From assembly GCA_947302515.1 (NCBI GenBank), contig CAMYVT010000003.1:1-64000 (forward strand): DNA of 64,000 nucleotides, written 5' to 3'. Both the position numbers and the translations under genes were made by a program. The first letter of the stretch is position 1, and every line of letters begins with the position of its first letter. This stretch comes from an uncultured Caryophanales bacterium (GTDB taxonomy: Bacteria > Bacillota_I > Bacilli_A > RF39 > UBA660). The notes under the pieces are model-generated. The model was given only the letters and a program-made list of their open reading frames with translations. It was not told where the DNA came from and did no database searches. Positions 52,507 through 62,092 of this stretch are shown one piece after another.

Positions 52507-53916
52507 ATGAAAAAGATACTTAAAAAATTTGGTCTAACAAAGAAGTTCTTTATTGGATGTATTTTTGTTGTGACTTTATTTATAGTTACTGTTTTTGTTA
52601 ATTATATTGTCCTTCCTCAAATTAAACTTAAAGGTGGTAATAAAGTAGTAATTGAATATCAGGAAAAATATAAAGAAAAAGGATATAAAGCTAAGTATTT
52701 AGGTAAAGATCTTACTGATGAAGTAAAAGTTAAAGGTAAAGTTAATTCTAAAAAATTAGGTGAATATAAAATTACTTATAAAGTTGGTTCTGGAATATTT
52801 AGTAGAAAAGTTGTACGTACTGTAGAAGTAAGTGATAATACTAAACCTAAATTAGAAATTACTAAAGATGATATTTATGTTTGTCCTGGAACTAAATATA
52901 AAATAGAAAAAATAAAAGCATTTGATAATTATGATGGTGATTTAACTTCTAAAGTAAAAAGTAATATTAGTAAAGATATGGTTACTTATTCTGTTACTGA
53001 TAGTAATGGTAATGAAAAGAAAATTAATAAGAAATTAATTTATAAAGATATAGAAAAACCGGTTATTACTTTAACTGGATCTGAAGTTGTTGAAATGTGT
53101 GCTAATGAAGTATATGCCGAGCCTGGTTTTACAGCAACTGATAATTGTGATAAAGATCTTACAAGTAAAGTTGCAATAGATGGTAGTGTTGATAATAGTT
53201 TAGTTGGTGAATATAATCTTACTTATAAAGTATCTGATAAAGCAGGTAATATAGGTACTGCTGTTAGAAAAGTAAATGTAAGTAATAGTGATAGTAATGG
53301 AGTTGTTTATCTTACTTTTGATGATGGACCTAATGAAGGTACTACTAATGTAATACTTGACATTTTAAAAGAAGAGGGTGTAGAAGCTACTTTCTTTGTA
53401 ACTAATAAAGGACCTGATGAATTAATTAAAAGAGAATATGATGAAGGCCATACTGTAGCTTTACATACTGCTAGTCATAATTATGCTACTATTTATTCTT
53501 CTGATGAAGCATTCTTTAATGATTTACAAAGTGTTCATGATAGAGTATTAAGAATTACTGGATATGATTCTAAATTTATGCGTTTTCCAGGAGGAGCAAG
53601 TAATACTATTAGTAGAAGATATTCTCAAGGAATAATGTCTCGTTTAACTCAAGAAGTACAAAATAGAGGATATAAATATTATGACTGGAATATTTCTTCA
53701 GGAGATGCTGGTTCAACAACTGATCCTAATCAAGTATATGCTAATGTAGTTAATAGTTTAAGAAAAGATAGAGTAAATATGGTATTAATGCATGATATAA
53801 AACCATATACTAGAGATGCATTAAGAAATATAATTCATTATTGCAAAGAAAACGGTTATACAATTAAGAAGATTAATAATTGTACTACTATGATTACACA
53901 AAGAGTTAATAATTAG
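52507..53916 (+). CDS. Peptidoglycan deacetylase-like protein with Ig-like repeats
   Basis: Anchored by one N-terminal span (about 16-36). Residues about 40-260 form Ig-like (DUF5011-type) repeats with DNTKPKLEI, GSEVVEMCANEVYAEPGFTATD and YNLTYKVSDKAGN. Residues about 265-469 are a NodB deacetylase: TFDDGP (about 269-274), HTASH (about 319), RFPGGA, DWNISSGD and LMHD. Such enzymes (PgdA) remove acetyl groups from peptidoglycan GlcNAc and lower lysozyme sensitivity. Motif residues for metal and catalysis are all present. Confidence 0.9.
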   Translation: MKKILKKFGLTKKFFIGCIFVVTLFIVTVFVNYIVLPQIKLKGGNKVVIEYQEKYKEKGYKAKYLGKDLTDEVKVKGKVNSKKLGEYKITYKVGSGIFSRKVVRTVEVSDNTKPKLEITKDDIYVCPGTKYKIEKIKAFDNYDGDLTSKVKSNISKDMVTYSVTDSNGNEKKINKKLIYKDIEKPVITLTGSEVVEMCANEVYAEPGFTATDNCDKDLTSKVAIDGSVDNSLVGEYNLTYKVSDKAGNIGTAVRKVNVSNSDSNGVVYLTFDDGPNEGTTNVILDILKEEGVEATFFVTNKGPDELIKREYDEGHTVALHTASHNYATIYSSDEAFFNDLQSVHDRVLRITGYDSKFMRFPGGASNTISRRYSQGIMSRLTQEVQNRGYKYYDWNISSGDAGSTTDPNQVYANVVNSLRKDRVNMVLMHDIKPYTRDALRNIIHYCKENGYTIKKINNCTTMITQRVNN

Positions 53917-53960
53917 ACAAAAAAATATATTTAATATATAATACTTGTTGAGGTTTTCTT

Positions 53961-54476
53961 ATGGGATTATTTAGACCTAAAATTTATCAAAAGAGTATAT
54001 TTGATATAGATTATGCTCATTTAAAAGAACTTGGCATTACTTGCCTTGTTTTTGACTTGGATAATACTTTGGGATTAACTTCTCATAAGAAAAGTCCTAG
54101 AAAAGTAAAACAATTAATTACTAAATTAAAAGAAGATTTTCTAATTCTTATATGTTCAAATAATACTAGAAGAAGAATTAAACCATATCTAGAAGATTTA
54201 GGAGTAGGTGGAGTTTGTTGGAGTATGAAACCTTCTACTTTTGGATTATTAAGAATAAAGAATTATTACCATCTTAAGAAAAAAGAAATGTGTTTAATAG
54301 GTGATCAAATGATTACAGATATATTAGCTGGTAATAGATTTCATATTATGACTGTACTTGTTGATCCAATGGGAGAAGATTTAAAGATTACCGGTATTAA
54401 TAGAGAATTAGAAGCTAAAATTATAAAAAGATATCAGAAACGAGGAGTTTTTGAAAGAGGTAAATATTATGAATAA
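53961..54476 (+). CDS. yqeG: YqeG-family HAD phosphatase
   Basis: A 171-residue HAD IIIA enzyme with catalytic DLDNTL (D32, D34), ICSNNTRRR and IGDQMITDILAGNR. Its Bacillus orthologue YqeG is encoded next to yqeH, as here; phosphatidylglycerophosphatase activity has been reported for relatives. AGGTTTTCTT before the ATG is a modest ribosome-binding site. Overlaps yqeH by 8 nt. Confidence 0.88.
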   Translation: MGLFRPKIYQKSIFDIDYAHLKELGITCLVFDLDNTLGLTSHKKSPRKVKQLITKLKEDFLILICSNNTRRRIKPYLEDLGVGGVCWSMKPSTFGLLRIKNYYHLKKKEMCLIGDQMITDILAGNRFHIMTVLVDPMGEDLKITGINRELEAKIIKRYQKRGVFERGKYYE

Positions 54477-55479
54477 TGAAAAACGTTGTCAAGGTTGTGG
54501 AGTTATTCTTCAGGATGAGAATGTCTTACAAGAAGGATATACTACTAATTTAGAAAATGATATTTGTCAAAGATGCTTTAGAATGAAGAATTATGGAGAG
54601 TATCAAGTCGTTGCAAAATCAAATGATGAATATATTGATATTTTAAAAGAAGTTGGTAAGACTAAAGATTTAGTTTTATATATTACTGATTTATTAAATC
54701 TAGAAAAAAATATAGAACAGATACGTACTATTATTCCAAATAAAATGATATTAGTACTTAATAAAATTGATGTATTACCTAAGTCTGTTAAAGAAGAAAA
54801 ATTAAAAGCTTATCTTGAAGGAATGAATATTCATTTTGAAGAGATTATTGTTATTAGTACTGCTAAAAACTATAATATTGATTATTTATTAAAAAGAATT
54901 AAATATTTTCAAACTAGTAAGAATGTATATGTAGTAGGTCATACTAATGCTGGTAAAAGTAGTTTAATTAATAAATTAATTAAGAATTATTCTGAAAATA
55001 CTCAAGAACTTACTATGAGTCCATTACCTTCTACTACATTAAGTACAATTACTATTGAAATTAATGATCATTTAACCTTAATTGATACTCCAGGATTAGT
55101 AGATAATGGATCTATTTTAAATCATGTTGATCAAAAAATGGTTAAAAAGATTTCTACTAAAACTGAAATTAAACCGAGAACGTATCAATTAAAAAAGAAT
55201 CAATCTATAGTAATAGAGAATTTAGTTAGAATTGATTATGTTGAAGGTGAAAGAAATAGTTTTACTTTATTTATTTCTAATGATTTAAAAGTAAAAAGAT
55301 TATTAAATATTATTCGTAATAAAGATTTAAAAGATAAAAATAAGATTACTTATAATATGAAATATGATGAAGATTTAGTTATAAGTGGTATGGGATTTAT
55401 TAAGATTGTTAATAAAGGTGTAATTGATATTTATATTGATAAAGATATTGATACATTTACACGTAGAAGTCTTATTTAG
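54469..55479 (+). CDS. yqeH: Ribosome biogenesis GTPase YqeH
   Basis: Circularly permuted GTPase needed for 30S assembly. N-terminal Cys4 zinc finger (C7, C10, C33, C36), then LNKIDVLPK (G4) before GHTNAGKSS (G1) and DTPG (G3), showing the permutation. The 336-residue length is a little shorter than B. subtilis (366), with a trimmed C-terminal domain. ATG 54469 follows AGAGG inside the end of yqeG; an in-frame ATG at 54451 is upstream of that site. Confidence 0.94.
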   Translation: MNNEKRCQGCGVILQDENVLQEGYTTNLENDICQRCFRMKNYGEYQVVAKSNDEYIDILKEVGKTKDLVLYITDLLNLEKNIEQIRTIIPNKMILVLNKIDVLPKSVKEEKLKAYLEGMNIHFEEIIVISTAKNYNIDYLLKRIKYFQTSKNVYVVGHTNAGKSSLINKLIKNYSENTQELTMSPLPSTTLSTITIEINDHLTLIDTPGLVDNGSILNHVDQKMVKKISTKTEIKPRTYQLKKNQSIVIENLVRIDYVEGERNSFTLFISNDLKVKRLLNIIRNKDLKDKNKITYNMKYDEDLVISGMGFIKIVNKGVIDIYIDKDIDTFTRRSLI

Positions 55480-55491
55480 ACTTCTTTTTTA
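55465..55491 (+). terminator. Intrinsic terminator of yqeG-yqeH
   Basis: AGAAGTCT (55465-55472) pairs with AGACTTCT (55478-55485) around TATTT, followed by T6. Confidence 0.78.
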
Positions 55492-55526
55492 TTTTGTATG
55501 TTATAATTGTTATAGTAGATGATGAT

Positions 55527-56630
55527 ATGAAAAAAAGAAAATCACTGATTGTTGGAATAATACTTATAGTTTTGTTCTTTGGAATAGGATATGCTTATTT
55601 AACAACAACATTAAATATTAATGGTACAACTGATGTAGATGCTAATACATGGAATGTTTATTGGAATAATGTATTAGTAACCAGTGGTTCTGTAACAGGT
55701 TCTCAAGTAACTACTGCTCCAACAATAGATACAAATAAAACTACTGTTAGTTTTCAAGTAAGATTATCTAAACCTGGAGATTTTTATTAGTTTACTGTGG
55801 ATGCAAAAAATGATGGTACTATAGATGCTATGATTGATGTTATTAATAAGACAGCAACGATACCAAACTATTTGAATTATACCGTTACTTATGGTGATGG
55901 AGAGGAAATATTAACTAAACATCTTTTATCTGCCAATAGTTTTGAAACATATAAAGTAAGGGTTGAATATAGAACTGATATAAATCCAAATGATTTACCT
56001 TCTACAGCTCAATCTATATCTTTATCCTTTGGAGTAAATTATGTTCAAGCTGATTCTAACGCAGTGATAGCTCATAAAATGGTTTATCTTGCTAATGATT
56101 ATCCAATTAATTTGGGTGATGCGTGGGATCCGGAAATTATTTATTATGATAATCCTACAGGCGCTCAATCTCAATTGCAAGAAGAATTATCAACAGATGT
56201 ATTGTATTTAAAAAGTTTAATTAAAAATGGAATAGTAGATGAAATATATGGCGTTTTTGTCATAACAAATGAAATGGCACAAGCAAATAATCTTCTTACT
56301 CCAGGTGTATACTCATTAAGGGGAGGCGGAGGTTTTTGGGATGGAAATGACTGGATTGATAGCATTTACTATGAAACAAATAAGAGTATACTATTATCTG
56401 CTTTTGATGAAAGCCTTTGCGGTATCACAGCAGCTTGCACTGATGATAGTTGTACCGATTCTTATGAGTGGGGTTATTTTTGTCGAGTTGATGATCTTAT
56501 AGATATTCAAATTAATAAAACAGGAGAAGTAATTATGTATGATGAAAGCGTAGCTGGATTATTACCATCTTGCGTTATAGTAATGCGTAATGAATCATAT
56601 CATATGAACTGCGTTAATGCAGCTGATTAA
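55527..56630 (+). pseudogene. TasA/camelysin-like secreted protein, copy 3, broken by an amber stop
   Basis: The frame from ATG 55527 encodes the same start and beta domain as copies at 19190 and 31322 (GIGYAYLTTTLNINGTTDV, then SKPGDFY). TAG at 55788-55790 sits where the other copies have GAG or GAA (EYYEFTVDA), then the same frame continues to 56630 with FTVDAKNDGTIDAMID and a C-terminal domain related to copy 2 (YFCRVDDL). A single GAG-to-TAG change explains it. The rest is undamaged, so the loss is recent or the stop is sometimes read through. Other genes end with TAG, so general recoding is excluded. Confidence 0.8.
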
Positions 56631-56647
56631 AATTAAATAATTATATA

Positions 56648-56680
56648 AACTGTGGAAATAATTTTTTCCACAGCTTTTTA
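56648..56680 (+). terminator. Intrinsic terminator after the broken TasA-like gene
   Basis: CTGTGGAAA (56650-56658) pairs with TTTCCACAG (56665-56673), followed by a short T run. Confidence 0.75.
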
Positions 56681-56767
56681 TTTTCTGTAAAAGAGTGTAA
56701 AAATTGTATAAAATTATTTTTTTGAACTTTACTTTTTAACAGATATTTTGTAGTATATTATTAAGTA

Positions 56768-56791
56768 GTGGTTGATTGTGGTGAAAAGTGG
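56768..56791 (+). promoter_or_regulatory. MraZ-type operator: three GTGG repeats at 10-bp steps
   Basis: GTGG occurs at 56768, 56778 and 56788, exactly one helical turn apart, between the probable promoter (TTTACT 56728, TAGTAT 56751) and mraZ. MraZ binds short G-rich direct repeats in its own promoter in other bacteria, so autoregulation is likely. The last repeat also forms part of the ribosome-binding site. Confidence 0.65.
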
Positions 56792-56800
56792 GGGATGAAT

Positions 56801-57238
56801 ATGTTTATAGGAGAATATCATCATTCAATTGACGAAAAGGGAAGAATCATTATCCCATCTAAGTTTCGTGAGGAACTTGGAGATTCTTTCATTGTTACTA
56901 GAGGTATCGAAAATTGTCTTTTCGTGTACCCTAATAAGAATTGGAATGATATCTGTGAAAAACTTAACTCATTACCTTTCACTAAAAAAGATGCGAGAGT
57001 TTTTAATCGTTTCTTTATGTCAGGTGCTACCGGTGTAGAATTGGATAAACAAGGTCGTATTAATATTTCTACTCCTTTAATTCAGTATGCACACTTATCC
57101 AAAGAGTGTGTTGTCATTGGAACTGGAGATCGGCTAGAAATATGGTCTTTAGAAGACTGGACTCAATTCTTTAATTCTACTCAGGACAATATGTCAGACA
57201 TAGCTGAAAATCTATTTAACGAGAGTGTGAATCTATGA
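56801..57238 (+). CDS. mraZ: Transcriptional regulator MraZ
   Basis: AbrB-like DNA-binding protein that heads the division and cell wall cluster. It has two SpoVT/AbrB-like repeats: FIGEYHHSIDEKGRIIIPSKFRE and ATGVELDKQGRINISTPL. The 145-residue length is typical. ATG 56801 follows GTGGGGGATGA. The stop overlaps rsmH. Confidence 0.95.
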   Translation: MFIGEYHHSIDEKGRIIIPSKFREELGDSFIVTRGIENCLFVYPNKNWNDICEKLNSLPFTKKDARVFNRFFMSGATGVELDKQGRINISTPLIQYAHLSKECVVIGTGDRLEIWSLEDWTQFFNSTQDNMSDIAENLFNESVNL

Positions 57239-58167
57239 TGGAGAAGCATATCAGCGTTCTACTCAATGAAACTATTTCCTCCCTAAATTTAAACGAAAAT
57301 AGTATTATTGTAGATGCAACATTAGGCTATGGCGGACATAGTAGTAACATCTTGGAGAGAATAAATAAGGGGTATTTATTCGCCTTTGACCAGGATAGTG
57401 AAGCAATTCGGCATAGTACCGATCGCCTTAGTGAGATCGGTACTAACTTCACTATCATCAAGAGCAATTTTGTACATATGAAAGAAGAATTAGAAAAACG
57501 AGGAGTATCTCAAGTTGATGGAGTATTGTTCGACTTGGGGGTTTCTTCGCCTCAATTGGATGATCCAGAAAGAGGCTTTTCTTTTCATAATGATGCAAAG
57601 CTTGATATGAGGATGGATAAATCTCAAAAATTATCTGCTTATGATGTAGTAAATAAATATTCTAAGGAAGATTTAACTAGAATATTTTATAAATATGGAG
57701 AAGATAAATTCTCTAATAATATTGCGAAGAAAATAGTAGAGTATAGAGCAACTAAGCCAATTGAAACAACTTTAGAATTAGTTGAAGTAATAAAGAGTGC
57801 TGTACCTATGAAGTTTAGATTTGATAAACATCCGGCTAGACAAATATTTCAAGCAATACGTATTGAAGTTAATCATGAATTAGATGTTATTGAACCAGCT
57901 CTAGAGCAAGCATTAGAATTATTAAGTGTTGGTGGAAGAGTATGTGTTATAACATTTCATTCATTAGAAGATAGAATAGTAAAAAATTTTTTTAAAGAAA
58001 AATGTGAAATTGATAAAAAAGTAAAAGGAATGCCTAATATTCCTTTAGAATACTTGCCTGATTTTAGGTTAGTCTCTAATAAGGCTATTGTTCCTAGTGA
58101 TGAGGAACTTGATAATAATCCGAGAGCAAGGAGTTCAAAATTAAGAGTTATAGAAAGAATAAAATAG
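57235..58167 (+). CDS. rsmH: 16S rRNA (cytosine1402-N4) methyltransferase RsmH
   Basis: Modifies C1402 in the decoding centre. HISVLLNETI near the start, SAM motif VDATLGYGGHSSNIL, GVLFDLGVSSPQLDDPERGFSF and ITFHSLEDRIVK are family signatures. 310 residues is normal. ATG 57235 or the adjacent ATG 57238 both overlap the mraZ stop, giving translational coupling. Confidence 0.96.
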   Translation: MMEKHISVLLNETISSLNLNENSIIVDATLGYGGHSSNILERINKGYLFAFDQDSEAIRHSTDRLSEIGTNFTIIKSNFVHMKEELEKRGVSQVDGVLFDLGVSSPQLDDPERGFSFHNDAKLDMRMDKSQKLSAYDVVNKYSKEDLTRIFYKYGEDKFSNNIAKKIVEYRATKPIETTLELVEVIKSAVPMKFRFDKHPARQIFQAIRIEVNHELDVIEPALEQALELLSVGGRVCVITFHSLEDRIVKNFFKEKCEIDKKVKGMPNIPLEYLPDFRLVSNKAIVPSDEELDNNPRARSSKLRVIERIK

Positions 58168-58176
58168 GAGGATAAC

Positions 58177-58479
58177 ATGGGAAAAAAGAAGAAAAAGGTT
58201 GTTAAAACATCAAAGTTTGAGAAATTATTATATACTCTAGCTGTTTTCTTGTTGGTTGTAGCGCCTGTTTCTATTGTTTTTTCCAAAGCTACTCTAGCTA
58301 AAATTAATTTTGAAGTAGAGAAACAAAAGAAAGAGATAGAAGTACAGAAGAAAACAAATGAATCTTTAGCAATGGCTATAGATGAACTTGCTTCTCTAAC
58401 TAAGATTCAGGCTGTTGCAGAAGAGCAGGGATTAAGTTATAATAATAGTAATATTAAAACAGTAGTCGAAGATAGTTAG
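58177..58479 (+). CDS. ftsL: Cell division protein FtsL
   Basis: A 100-residue bitopic protein: lysine-rich start (GKKKKKVVK), one membrane span (about 18-38), then a coiled coil (EVEKQKKEIEVQKKTNESL) and a QAVAEEQGLSY end. Position between rsmH and the septal PBP identifies it despite weak sequence conservation. It would pair with a DivIC/FtsB partner and DivIB (36686). GGAGG precedes the ATG. Confidence 0.85.
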   Translation: MGKKKKKVVKTSKFEKLLYTLAVFLLVVAPVSIVFSKATLAKINFEVEKQKKEIEVQKKTNESLAMAIDELASLTKIQAVAEEQGLSYNNSNIKTVVEDS

Positions 58480-58502
58480 ACGTGTATTAGGACGTGATTT
58501 AA

Positions 58503-60647
58503 TTGAAAAAGAAAAAGAAGAGAAAAAATACGATTCAATATTCTAAGTTGGCGATATTTATATCTCTTCTTTTATTTTGTGTAATGATAGGAAGAGTTAT
58601 AGAACTTGGAACTTCTAGTGAGATTGATGGGGTTAATTTAAAAGAATTAGCTAGTAAACGTACTACTAAAACTGATAAGATTAGTGCTCAAAGAGGTACA
58701 ATTTTTTCTGCTGATGGAGATGCTCTTGCTCAAAATGTAGCATCTTATAAATTAATTGCTTATTTAGATGAGAGACGTACTACTAATCCTAAGAAACCTC
58801 AACATGTTATTAATAAAGAAAGTACTGCGGAAGCTTTAGCTCCTATTTTAGGTATGGAAAAAGATGAAGTTCTTCATTATTTAAATAAAGAAAATGTATA
58901 TCAAACTGAGTTTGGTACTAAAGGAAAAGGATTAAATGAAATTACTAAGAAACAAATTGATGATTTAGAACTTCCTGGAATTGATTTTATTGAGAGCTAT
59001 AAACGTTATTATCCTAAAGGACAGTTTGCATCATATGTAGTTGGCTATGCTAAAAGTGATGATGATGGATTTATTACTGGTGAGATGGGAATTGAAAAAG
59101 AGTATGATGCTACTCTTAGAGGAGAAGACGGTTCTATTTCATATCAAAAGGATTTAAAAGGATATCGTATTCCTGATACTCCTGTTTTTACTGAGGATGC
59201 TGTTCAAGGAAAAGATATTTATTTGACTATTAATTCTAGTATTCAATTTTTTGTTGAACAAGCAATTAATAATTCTAGTAAAGGTTATGGATGGGAATGG
59301 TTTACTGTTACTGTTTTAGATGCTAAGACTGGAGCTGTTCTTGCAACTGCGTCTGATCCTGGATTTGATCCTAATCTTCGTAATATTTCTAATTATATGG
59401 ATATATTCTGTCAGACTCCATATGAACCTGGATCTACTATGAAAACATTTACTTATATGGCTGCTATGGAAAATGGTGTGTATGATGGAAGTGAAACATA
59501 TCGTTCTGGTACTTATGAAACTAGTGATGGTACTGTTATTGGTGACTGGGACCGTAATGGTTGGGGTGTAATTTCCTTTGATAAGGGTTATGCTTTAAGT
59601 AGTAATGTTGGTGTTATTAATATGATTAATCGTCATATGAATAGTACAATGTTAAGACAATATTTTAAAAGATTAGGTTTTGGTAAAAAAACTGGTATTG
59701 AATTACCTAGTGAAAGTAGAGGAAAGCTTGATTTTAAATATGAAACAGAAATATATAATGCGGGATTTGGACAGGGTATTTTAACTACTCCTATTCAAAA
59801 TGCTAAAGCTATGACTCCTCTTACCAATGATGGTATTTTACTTGAACCGTATTTGATTGAGAAAATTGTTGATTCTGAAACAGGAGAAGTTGTTCTTGAA
59901 AACAAAAGAGATGAAATTGAAAGAGTTGCTTCTACACAAACAGTTCAAAAAATGTTACAACTAATGGATGAAACTGTTAATGGATATGGTAATACTGGTA
60001 GCGGTTATAGAATTGATGGGGGAGAGCTTATTGGTAAAACTGGTACTGCTCAAATTGCAAGTGAACATGGTGGTGGTTATTTACAAGGAAAAGCTGATAT
60101 TATTTCTTCTTTTTCTGGAATATATCCGAGAAGTAATCCTCAAGTTATTATTTATGCTTCAGTTAAAAGACCTTCTGGTGGTAGTCAAAAACCGATTAGT
60201 AATGCTATAAAAGAAATTGTTGCTAATATTTCTAAATATTATGGTAATAGTGATACTCAGACTACTTCTATTGCTATAGCGGATTATAAAGTTCCTAGCT
60301 TTATTAATAAAAAATTGGATGTTGCTAAGACTAGTTTGGATGCTGCTGGTATACCTAATGTTGTTATAGGTAATGGTAATAAAGTTATGAAACAAACTCC
60401 AAGTAGTGGAGAAGTGATTACTAATAAAGATACTGTTTATTTAATTACAAATGATCCTAATATTAAAGTTCCTAATGTAACTGGTTTATCTTCTAAAATT
60501 GCTAAAGATTTACTTACTAAACTAGGTATTAAAGTAGAAATGGAAGGTGTAGGATACGTTATTGGTCAAAATATTCCTGAAGGTACTGATATTACTGATG
60601 GAATTGTTGTACATCTTTATCTTTCTCCTAAATATGAAGTGGAGTAG
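58503..60647 (+). CDS. pbpB: Septal penicillin-binding protein 2 (FtsI/Pbp2B) with PASTA domains
   Basis: Class B transpeptidase that crosslinks septal peptidoglycan. One N-terminal span (about 11-30), a dimerisation domain starting RGTIFSADGDALAQN, and a transpeptidase domain with S311-T-M-K314, SSN (in YALSSNVGVIN) and K512-T-G. Two PASTA domains end the protein (about 592-655 and 656-714; KVPSFINKKLDVAK and KVPNVTGLSSKIAK). The start codon is TTG 58503 after AGGACGTGATT. 714 residues is normal for Pbp2B/SpoVD types. Confidence 0.95.
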   Translation: MKKKKKRKNTIQYSKLAIFISLLLFCVMIGRVIELGTSSEIDGVNLKELASKRTTKTDKISAQRGTIFSADGDALAQNVASYKLIAYLDERRTTNPKKPQHVINKESTAEALAPILGMEKDEVLHYLNKENVYQTEFGTKGKGLNEITKKQIDDLELPGIDFIESYKRYYPKGQFASYVVGYAKSDDDGFITGEMGIEKEYDATLRGEDGSISYQKDLKGYRIPDTPVFTEDAVQGKDIYLTINSSIQFFVEQAINNSSKGYGWEWFTVTVLDAKTGAVLATASDPGFDPNLRNISNYMDIFCQTPYEPGSTMKTFTYMAAMENGVYDGSETYRSGTYETSDGTVIGDWDRNGWGVISFDKGYALSSNVGVINMINRHMNSTMLRQYFKRLGFGKKTGIELPSESRGKLDFKYETEIYNAGFGQGILTTPIQNAKAMTPLTNDGILLEPYLIEKIVDSETGEVVLENKRDEIERVASTQTVQKMLQLMDETVNGYGNTGSGYRIDGGELIGKTGTAQIASEHGGGYLQGKADIISSFSGIYPRSNPQVIIYASVKRPSGGSQKPISNAIKEIVANISKYYGNSDTQTTSIAIADYKVPSFINKKLDVAKTSLDAAGIPNVVIGNGNKVMKQTPSSGEVITNKDTVYLITNDPNIKVPNVTGLSSKIAKDLLTKLGIKVEMEGVGYVIGQNIPEGTDITDGIVVHLYLSPKYEVE

Positions 60648-60649
60648 AT

Positions 60650-61513
60650 ATGAAAAAATATGGTAAATTATTATTTGAAATAATAGTAGTTTTTATAGCT
60701 ATTATATATGTTATGATTACAATGGTTATTCCTGATATAAAGAAGAGTCAAGGATCTAGTGATTCATTTATTAAAAGTAGTAAGTATAGTAACTTTATTG
60801 AAGTAAAAATTGATAATAAAACTGATTTTGCAATTATTACTGATAAAGAAGGAAAGATTTATCATCTTTTCTTCTTTGACAATACAGCTGTTTTTCTATA
60901 TAATCAAAATATAGAGAATAGGTCTATTTCAAGTGGATTAGAGAGAATAGTAGCTATCTTAATTGAAAATCAATTATTAAATAGTAATTCTTCTATTGAA
61001 GTGATTAGAGATAATGATAAATATTATTCTGAATTTAAAAATAATTTTATAAATTTATTAAATAAATTTTTTATTAATAATAGTATTATTGAGAAGACTC
61101 AGAGTATTGATATTAAAGCAAATGAATTAGAAATGGATTCTAATTCAATTAGTGAATTATTACTTGAGATGGATTTTTATTCAAAAGAGATTGTGAAAGA
61201 TAGTAATATTTCTATATCTGAAGAGATGAATAGTAATAATTCTTTAAAGTATGCTAATAAGGTCTATAAAAAAATAGAATCTGATATATATCAGAAGAAT
61301 ATTACTAATATTTCTAAAGATGAAGTAGATATTGCTATAACTTTAATACCGGGTGACTCTAATAATAAGTATTATCCTACAAGTAATAGTTGGTATTATG
61401 TTAAAGATAAAAAAGTATATGCATATATTGAATTTATTAATGATAATCAGAAGTATTCATATTGTTATAATGGGTCAATTGATATAAGAATGGAAGGGGA
61501 ATGTAATTCATGA
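60650..61513 (+). CDS. Anchored envelope protein of unknown function, after pbpB
   Basis: A 287-residue protein with one N-terminal span (about 8-27) and an outer part rich in Ser, Asn and Ile. It has no recognised motif. Two basic-residue-poor halves: a beta region (KYSNFIEVKIDNKTDFAII) and a helical region, ending with a Cys pair (YSYCYNGSIDIRMEGECNS). It starts 2 nt after pbpB and overlaps the next gene by 4 nt, so it is in the division operon. Confidence 0.7.
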   Translation: MKKYGKLLFEIIVVFIAIIYVMITMVIPDIKKSQGSSDSFIKSSKYSNFIEVKIDNKTDFAIITDKEGKIYHLFFFDNTAVFLYNQNIENRSISSGLERIVAILIENQLLNSNSSIEVIRDNDKYYSEFKNNFINLLNKFFINNSIIEKTQSIDIKANELEMDSNSISELLLEMDFYSKEIVKDSNISISEEMNSNNSLKYANKVYKKIESDIYQKNITNISKDEVDIAITLIPGDSNNKYYPTSNSWYYVKDKKVYAYIEFINDNQKYSYCYNGSIDIRMEGECNS

Positions 61514-62055
61514 AAAAGGATGGTAAAATTAAAAATACAATTATTGTAATATTATGTATTACAATTATTTCAATGGCTATAGGTTTTATGGTTTTATCTA
61601 TGAGACTTGAAAGATATAAGTCAGAAGAAGAAGTATTTGATGTTAGATTTACTACTGTTAAATTATTATCTTCTATAAAAGGTGGAGAAAAGGATCCTAT
61701 AGGTAATTTTGATATTGATAAGACTGGTAAAATACTAGATATGGATTTTCAATTATTCAAAGAACATGATGAAATTGATTATGAAGTAACTATTAAAAAT
61801 GATGGTACTGTTCCTGCTTCTATTGTGTGTTTATTCTCTAGTCCTGATTTTCGATCAAAAGATGTTATTAAGTCTATTTCTCCTGTTACTATTAGTATTT
61901 CTGATGTTAGTGGTAAATTACTTGAGCCTGGAGAAGAAACTATAGTAAAAATTAGTGCTATATATAATGCTTCTACAACTCCAACGGTTGCTACTGCAAA
62001 GAGTAAAACTATGACTCTGTCTGGTAAGATCGGAATTATTGCAGAATCTAAATAA
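61510..62055 (+). CDS. Anchored protein with a TasA-like core, after pbpB
   Basis: A 181-residue protein: basic start, one span (about 9-29), then a beta-rich domain. The segments VFDVRFTTVKL and EIDYEVTIKNDGTVPASIV follow the TasA/camelysin pattern and match YEFTVDAVNDGTLDAMI in the secreted copies at 19190, 31322 and 55527, but there is no SipW-type signal region. It is the last gene of the mraZ operon before a terminator. Role at the septum or wall is inferred from position. Confidence 0.65.
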   Translation: MKKDGKIKNTIIVILCITIISMAIGFMVLSMRLERYKSEEEVFDVRFTTVKLLSSIKGGEKDPIGNFDIDKTGKILDMDFQLFKEHDEIDYEVTIKNDGTVPASIVCLFSSPDFRSKDVIKSISPVTISISDVSGKLLEPGEETIVKISAIYNASTTPTVATAKSKTMTLSGKIGIIAESK

Positions 62056-62060
62056 ATTAT

Positions 62061-62092
62061 AAAGAGGTTGTTTGACAATGACCTCTTTTTTG
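62061..62092 (+). terminator. Terminator of the mraZ operon, with the next -35 box in its loop
   Basis: AAAGAGG (62061-62067) pairs with CCTCTTT (62082-62088), with inner TTGT/ACAA pairs (62068-62071 with 62075-62078) and T6 after. TTGACA of the next promoter (62072-62077) occupies the hairpin tip. Confidence 0.7.

Noticed and set aside
55788..55790. In-frame TAG read as a recoded sense codon
   Set aside because: Many genes in the window end with TAG, and no pyrrolysine or other recoding context is visible. A nonsense mutation is simpler.
57957..58286. Open frame of 109 codons on the minus strand over rsmH and ftsL
   Set aside because: Spans the junction of two clear genes on the other strand, with no ribosome-binding site and low-complexity Phe runs from the poly-Lys start of ftsL.
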